Virus record (IMG/VR): IMGVR_UViG_3300017758_000119
Location: 1 to 25,594 of that record
Length of the DNA: 25,594 nt
Strand: one strand, 5' to 3'
DNA from: a virus
Position numbers and translations under genes: made by a program. Positions 14,622-23,600 of the stretch are shown here, piece by piece. Position 1 is the stretch's first letter; each line of letters opens with the position of its first letter. A model generated the notes under the pieces. That model did not search any database. It was not told the DNA's origin and saw only the letters and a list, made by a program, of their open reading frames with translations.

Positions 14622-17600
14622 GCCGACAATATAACAAATCCATCAGCAAACAATGAAGTTGTAAAGCAAGGCACCAACGAGTACAGACGATCTGTGCAAC
14701 ATTTGCCTGCTTTCTACAGGACAGATACTAACCAAAGATTCTTGTCAAGCACGATTGATCCTTTGATACAGCAAGGTAACCTAGAAAGACTAGATGGGTT
14801 TATCGGCAGGCAGGACGCCTACACTAGAGATGTCACTGACAGGTATTTGCCGGCAACCAGCAGAGACAGGATGGCTTATCAACTTGAACCTGCTGTAACT
14901 TACACGAACAAAGACACAACGTCAATAAATCCAGAAGACCAAGTACAGTTCACGGGTACCTATGATGATTACCTTAATCAAATAAAGTATTTCGGTGGTA
15001 ATGTTGACAATCATGATAGATTGAACAAAGAGACAGTCTACAGTTGGAATCCAGCAATTGACTACGACAAATTGGTAAACTACAGGGAGTACTATTGGAT
15101 ACCGGAGGGACCTGGTGCAATAGAGATAGATACGCTTGGGCCGTCTGTTGTTGCAGAGTACAAAGTAGAAATTGCAGAAGCTGATGGAAGTTCTGCAAGG
15201 GGTTACAGTTTCCCGCACAGGGAAAATGAGAGGAATCCTAGTATTACCTTGTACAGGGGTAACACATACAAGTTCAATGTGAATGCAAAAGGACATCCTT
15301 TCTACATAATGACTGAACCATACAAAAGCCAAGTTTCGGAGGATGGTTCAACATCCACACTTTTTAACACTGGTGTTACAAACAACGGTGCAGACTATGG
15401 AACGGTTACATTTACAGTTCCGACTGCAGGTGTGCCTGACACACTTTACTATCAATGTAGCAATCATGATGCCATGTATGGTATATTACAAATAAGGGAC
15501 ATCACCAGCACGGTTAAAATAAATCCTGACAACGACATTATAGGTGTAAAAAATTATAGTCTAAGGACTTTAGATCTTTCAAATGGAATGAAGGTGAAGT
15601 TTACAAACAGTCTGGTACCGACTGAGTATCAAGATAAAGAATACTATGTTGAAGGTGTTGGTGACGCTATCACGCTGACGAACGTTGAGGATCTTATCAC
15701 TCCTGGATCCTATGCCACAGAGTCTACTATACTTTATGATTCCGTGGCCTATGACTCACGACCATATGCAAAGGCTTACTACACTCCAGATACTACAGAT
15801 TATATCACAATAAAAAGAGACAGTCTAGACCAAAATGCGTGGTCCAGGTACAACAGATGGTTTCACAAATCCATTATCGAAGAGACAGCCAGGGTAGGAG
15901 GTTTTACTCCTAATTTGGACGAGGGCGACAGGGCCAAGAGACCAATCATAGAGTTTGATTCGGGACTTGCACTGTACAACCATGGAACAGTGGCCAAGAA
16001 ATCTGTAACTTTGTACGACACAGTAACCACTGATGCGTTCAGCAACGTTGTACTGCAAACAGGTTACATAATAGATGGACTTGCTCTAGCCGAGGGCATG
16101 AGGGTAATTTTTGCCGCAGACACTGATCCAACTGTTAAAGGCAGAATATACAAAGTCAGCTTTGCGACTGCAGGTGACAGTTCACAGGTGATATCATTGA
16201 CACAGGAGCCTGACGGTGTACCAGGAGTTAATGACAGTGTGTTCATAGAATTTGGTACAGACAACCAAGGAAAAACTTTCAATTACGATCTTGCAACAAC
16301 CTCATGGCAGGAGTCACAACAAAAAACAAAAGTAAATCAACAACCATTATTCAGTATGTTTGACAATAATCATGTATCGTTTGATGATCCTACTACGTAT
16401 CCAAACTCGTCGTTTGTAGGAGCAAAAGTTTTTGAATTTGCAACTTCAGACACAGCAACCGAAGACACCGTACTTGGTATAAAGGTAAAATACAACACAA
16501 TCAACAATGTTGGAGATATAGTTTTTGATTCCGATCATACATCAGGAAGTTTCACCTACAAAAGTGGCACAACAACTGTAACAAAAAAATTAGGGGAAGG
16601 ACACCTACACTACACCACAGGACGTACAACACACAACTCCAGAAGTTCTTGGATAAAAAGAACAGTAAACAGTAAACAGCGTGTCGTAAGGACCTTAATA
16701 GTTGATGCAACAGAAAGACAGTTGTTTCCAATTGATGTATATAAAAATTCAGCTTTACTATCTGACATAGAGGTGTCTGTCAACATAAACGGAGTTAGGA
16801 AAACACTGACTACAGACTACACACTAGTTGACGGAACTACAAACAAATATATAAAATTTAACAACAAACTTGCCGTAGACGATCAGGTTAGAATTGCAAC
16901 GTATAGCAGTGCTGACAAAGTAAGTGATAAAGGTATATATGAGGTACCACAAAATTTATCAACCAACAGTCTTAACGAACAGTTAGGTACTTTCACCTTT
17001 GGGCAAATACTAAATCATGTCAGAGACATATTAGATAGGAATCAGGAGGTTACCGGCAGTATTCCAGGTGTGTCCAACCTAAGGGACAAACCAGACGCTA
17101 GACTCAAAGGTGGTAGCATCCAGCAACACGAGGCACCATTGCTTCCTGCCGTGTTTAGCATTATAGATCAAGATTCAAATGCAATTACAGCCATCGATTA
17201 TTCAAATAAGGAATACGAAAAATGGTACAACGCATTCCTTACACATGCCACAGGCACTGCGTACGAAGGCGTGGCCACAGATAGGGTTGACGAAATTATA
17301 GCGGCAATAACTCCAGGAAGAAACAGCAGTTTCCCATTCTATTATGAAGACATGATAGGCTATGGTGAAAACGTTTCCAAAAGGTCATACACTGTAATGG
17401 GTGCGACCCAGACGGAATATGCATTAGACTCGCAACACACTATTACAAAAACAAGTAACAGGGCAGTTTATGTGTACTTGAATGACGTCCAACTTTTATT
17501 AGGGACAGATTACACTTTCAGCACTGTAGATGACAGTGTAGTCATTTCCAAAGCCCTAGTCGAGGGTGATAAAATTGTAATAAAAGATTACGAGGACACC

Positions 17601-20600
17601 ACAGGTAGTTACATGCCACCGTCGCCTACCAAATTGGGAATGTATCCGAAATACACTCCTGAAATATACACTGATACCACTTATCTCACAAACACTTCCG
17701 TGATAAGGAAACACGATGGATCAATTATAAAAGCATACGGTGACGAACGTGATGATCTTATTTTAGAACTAGAGAAAAGGATTTATAACAATATTAAGGT
17801 ATCATATGATTCAGATTTACTTGAAATAAATGACGTGATGCCTAGTGCTTTTAGCTCTACAGAATACAAGTCTACAGAGATAGACAATGTAATGGGTCCT
17901 GATTTTTATCAATGGGCGGGTCGGAACAACGTGCAATACATTAACAACACTGTGTTCTCAGAAGGATCCCCATTCACATACAACTATTCTAGATCGAAAG
18001 GAAGACTGACTGGTGAGAACCTACCAGGACACTGGAGAGGCATATACAAATATTTCTATGACACTGATGCACCTCACGTGAGACCATGGGAGATGCTAGG
18101 CAATTCCCAAAAGCCTTCGGACTGGGAGGCAACATATGGCCCCGCACCGTACACATCTGCAAATGACGTGCTGTGGAACGCCATAGCGACACAGACCGGA
18201 AGGTACGGTAAGCCTGAGATCAAAACATACTTGCCGGTAGATGCATCTGGCAACCTTCTGGATCCACTTGCGGCAGGAGTAGTTGACAATTTTGACATAC
18301 CAGGTAGGCAGAACGCTTGGAAGTTCGGAGATCAAGCCCCAGCGGAGACGGCATGGAGGAGATCCAGTGCATTTCCGTTTACCGTATTAAAAACATTGGC
18401 ACTTACAAAGCCGGCAAAATTCTTCTCAAACTTTTTTGATACATCAAGGCTTTCGACTAACGTTTCTAATAATCAAATTGACACAGATACTGGAATAAGG
18501 AGATCATTGGCCACGGCCAAGTACCACCTTGAAACAGAAACCAACAATGCAACGGGTGTTACTACTCGATACCAAACAACAGGCTATCAGCCCTACGTGG
18601 TGAATTATCTGGTTTCAAGAAACCTCGACGCCAAATCATTCTATTATGACAAGATGAAGGAGTTGACTGTCCAGTTGTCCTACAAGCTAGGTGGGTTTAC
18701 TGATAAAGCAAATTTAAAAGTGCTTACAGACAGTGTGTCACCTGGATCAACGGCAGGTTCAAAATTTATTCCTGATGAAAACTACAAAATAGTTTTTAGA
18801 ACTTCAAATCCTGTTGAAAGTTTTTACTACTCAGGTGTCCTAGTTGAGAAGAACACAGACATCAGCGAAGATGGGTCAACTGTGTTACCTGGATTCAAGG
18901 TACTAGGTTACAGCACAGTCAAACCATATTTCAGCTTCAATTATCCTGTGAAAACTTCTACAGAGACACCGGTATCAGTTGGGGGATCGATTACAGTAAA
19001 ACAATACAATACATATGAAGAAAACACACAAACAATACCTTATGGATATGTGTTTGACACCATACAAGACGTAGCTGATTTCTTGTTTGGTTATGGATAC
19101 TGGCTTGAAACACAGGGATTCAAATTCAACAAGTTTTCAACTGAAATCAAAGAAACATTAAACTGGTCTAACGCAGTAAGAGAATTCTTATTTTGGACAA
19201 CACAGGATTGGGCTCCCGGAGCCGCGGTCACTGTATCTCCGGCCGCGGATGGGTTCGAGCTCGACACTAATAACAGTGTGGTTGGAAAATTAAGGAATCT
19301 AGCAGGCGACTACTCAATATTAGATGCTGGCGGAAGAAAGATAGATATAAAAGAAATATCGACCAAAAGGATAGGAAAAACTTTTGAGTTGGGCATCAAG
19401 TCTGATACAGTCGGACTTTACAACGTTGCACTAAACACAGTGCAAAAAGAACATCTATTGTTATTTGATAACAAGACTGTGTTCTCGGACATTATATATG
19501 AGCCAAGCACTGGTTTTAGACAGCAGAGATTAAAGTTGGTAGGTTGGAAAACAGCAGGGTGGAATGGTGACTACTATGCACCAGGCTTCGTGTTTGACGC
19601 CGCACAGGTGACATACTGGTTGGCCAACACAGACTACAGGATAGGAGACAGTGTTGAGTACCAAGGAAAGTTCTACGTAGCCAAGACAAATCACAACTCG
19701 GGGACTAGCTTTGTTACTGCAAACTGGACACAGAAAGATAATAAACCAGCGCCGCAACTTATTCCAAACTTTGAATACAAGATATCGCAGTTCAACGACT
19801 TCTATGAGCTAGAAACTAATAACTTCGATGAATCACAGCAACAACTGGCTCAAAGATTGATAGGATATCAGAGCAGAGACTACCTAGAAAATCTTTTTGT
19901 CAATGACGTATCGCAATATAAGTTTTATCAAGGTTACATTAGAGAAAAAGGCACACAGAACGCAATTGACAAGATCTTAAAAGCCAAGTACGAAGGAGAA
20001 GATATAAGTTTAGATCTATATCCTGAATGGATGATCAGGACAGGCAATTTTGGAAATCAAGATTCTATAGAAAACATACAAATTACAATGAAGGACAACG
20101 AAATCACTAAAAATCCTCAGAGTATTGAACTTCTAGACAATAGCAGTGACACAGTATCATATTTGGGGTCACGTGGGATAGTCAAAGAGAATTTTTATTA
20201 CAAACCTGTTGAGTACACAGCGTCGACTACATTCAGCAGGCTGGACTACACCAAGGAGGGTGTAAGTAGGGACACCGCACAGGTTTTTAAGACAGCAGGG
20301 TATCCACAACTTACACAGGTGCAACACACCGCATTCAACATAGCAGATCTTTTGAACCTTGACATCAATAACATCAAAGGTAATGACCTCGTATGGGTTG
20401 CCAATAAGAGCAACAATGATTGGGACGTTTTTAGAATTACAAATGTTGGTTTTAAAATAGCAAATCTTATTTTAATCAATGACAGCACACAATTAGAGAT
20501 TACATTCACTGGTTCTCATGGATTGTCGGCAGGATCACGTACCACACAGGCAGACTACTTTGCCATATCCAACAGTGAGGAGACTACCTTGAACGGCGTG

Positions 20601-23600
20601 TACCAGGTATCTGCTGTGCCAAGTCACAAGTCAATAATAATAGACTACACAGGAAATGTTGGATTTATTCCTGCATTGGAAGATGGATCCACAGCTGACA
20701 GTTTTGGAAATGTTTTGAAATTCATATCTGTGAGGTTGGCATCAATGGACAATGTAAACGATCTCCTAAATTATGCAGAATACAAAGACAGGGTAGATGA
20801 AATAGAAAAGCCGGGTGACAAAGTGTTTGCGGACACTGACAGTGCGGGCCTATGGCACGTGTATGAAAAGCAAGACCCGTACACATCTCAATTGATACTA
20901 TCCCCTGACTCAAGCACCACGGACCAAGAGTTCGGACACAGAATTGTGGCACGTAATGATGGTAGGACCATCATTGCTTCCGCACCAGGAAAAGGGCAAG
21001 GTGAGGTACACTTTTTATTCAGGAGTTCTAGCACTGCTGGTACTGTGTTCCAAACACAGTCAACTGCAACAATGACTGAAAATAATGACAACACCAGTAG
21101 GTTAGGTGATTCATTATCCATCAGCACAGACGAGAACTTTGTAGTGGCAGGTGCACCTTTTACTAACACACTTGATTCGGACGACAGCACAAGACAACTT
21201 GATTCAGGTCTAATCAAAATATATCTATGGAACCCTAGCACTTTCACGTATGGAATCCTAAACACTATACGCCCACCAACAGATGGATCCACTGCAAATG
21301 ATGGACTTAACTTTGGCCATGCACATAAGATATCAGAACCTGGATCTAGTTCTGTAAGATCAACAGCAACGAAATATCTTTTTGTTTCCGCACCAGGACA
21401 CGACAGTAACCAGGGAAGGGTGTACATGTACACTTGGGGTGTTGGGGCAGACGGTTCTACGTACGACACGTGGACACAGGACTACACGATAGAAGCACCT
21501 GATGGTGGATCAGGACAGAGATTTGGTCATAGATTGGCCGCCAACGACAACGGTGATATTCTGGCAGTGTCTTCGTTGGCTCCAGGCAATGCAGGCAAGG
21601 TGGAGATATTCAGGAGAACATCACAGAGCAATGACGGTAGCACACAGAATTCATTCGCCCTTGCACAGACACTCACGGGTGTTTCAGCAGACGGATCATC
21701 ACTGAACACAGCGTTTGGTGAGTCTATAGCGATGAGCAAAGACGGCACAACACTGATAATAGGGGCTCCGGGCGTTGATGATGGTAGCACCGGTCAAATA
21801 GATGGCGGTGCAGTGTACTACTACAAATGGAATGCTGATGGATCAACCAACACATACACTCTACAGCAAACAATAAAAGCACCAGATACCAGTAACAACA
21901 TCAAATTTGGAACAACGTTGGACATTAACCATGACGGCACCAGGGCAGTCATTGGCGCTGAACAATTTGCAAGTTTTAGGGAAATGAAATTTGATTCAGG
22001 AGAGACAACTTATGACCTACAGGACACAGGCATAGTTGACTTGAATATCGGTTCCGGAGGCGCCTTCACTGCAACCATGTACAACAGCAAGTTCGTGATC
22101 GACGACAGCCTTATGATCGACAATGTTACTGAGAACGACGACTTTGGACGTGGCGTGTGCATGACTAACAACAGGCTACTAGTTGGTGCCCCACAAGACA
22201 ACGGTAACGTTGGATCAGATGGTAGTACAAAAATTAGCAAAGACGGAACATTGGTTTGTTTTGATCTGAAAACTGACGGAGAGTACGCTTGGAAAAATTT
22301 AGTAACAGAGACACCACTGATAGACATAGAAAAATTAGGGAAAGTGTTTGAGTTCAACAACAGAAGTAAAGAGATTGGTGAGTACTACGATCTTTACGAT
22401 CCAATCAAAGGCAGAATACTAGGAGTGGCAGATAGAGAAATTAATATCAAGACTGCTTGGGATCCTGCAACATATAATTTTGGAACCAATGCTAACAGCA
22501 AGACACCATGGGCTGAAGAACACCTTGGTGAGACGTGGTGGAACCTTTCAACGGTCAAATGGTTATGGTATGAGCAGGACACACAAGAATACAAACAGAA
22601 TAATTGGGGTAAAATCTTTCCTGGTTCAAGCATAGATGTGTATGAATGGACGGAATCAAGGTTACTTCCGAGCCAATGGAATTTAAGAGCAGAGGGATCT
22701 GGACAGACAATCACTGGAACTGCACTTTACGGAGATGACTCCCAGTACTCTGTAGTTGAGAGATATGACTCTAGACTGGATCGTTTTGTTAACATATACT
22801 ACTACTGGGTAAGAGGCAAGACAACCTTGCCTGAAAACAGTGTGGTACACAGGAAAAGCACTGTAGGCGCAGTGAGTAACCTTATAGCAAACCCTATTGC
22901 TTTTGGCAACAGGTACTATGCAGTCACAGACACAAATAAATTATTGGTAAACAATGTGCGTGGACTGATCGATGACCATGTAGTTCTTAACGTAGACATC
23001 AGGACAAACAACTACGACGGTGACTCACACTCTGTGTGGAAGTTGGCCAGAGAGGGAGACGCAGACTACAGACCAGGAAACACAATAGAAGCACGTTGGT
23101 GGGACTCATTGATTGGAAAAAACAGCACTGGGGATCTTGTGCCAGATCCAGAGTCAGCAGTGAATGAGAGATATGGAAACAGTGTAAGACCTAGACAAAG
23201 TTGGTATGTTGACAGATTCGCGGCCCTTAAGGAAATAATAGATTATTCAAACACGGTGCTTAAAAAGAACCAACTGGCGGGACAGATAAATTTAGATAAC
23301 TTAGATAGCAAAGAACCAGAACCAACGGCACAGAGCCTTGAATGGGACCAATCCGTTAATACATATGCGGAACTAACTTACTTGAACACTGCAGAACTTT
23401 CTGGCAGTGTGAAATATCTTGTCAAAGCTGATGAGACTGCTAACAATTACTGGGCGATATACACTTGGGATGGCACAGAATTTACTAGGACAAAACTACA
23501 AACATACAACACATCGGCTTACTGGAGTTACACAGATTGGTACGGAACAGACCCGGATGTGCATCTAATGGCTCACAATGAAAACACTCCTATTGATAAA

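Noticed and set aside
20888-21469. A 193-codon open frame on the minus strand inside the propeller region.
   Set aside because: It lies wholly antisense to the clearly coding giant frame, has no recognisable motifs or ribosome binding site, and is explained by the codon bias of the sense gene.
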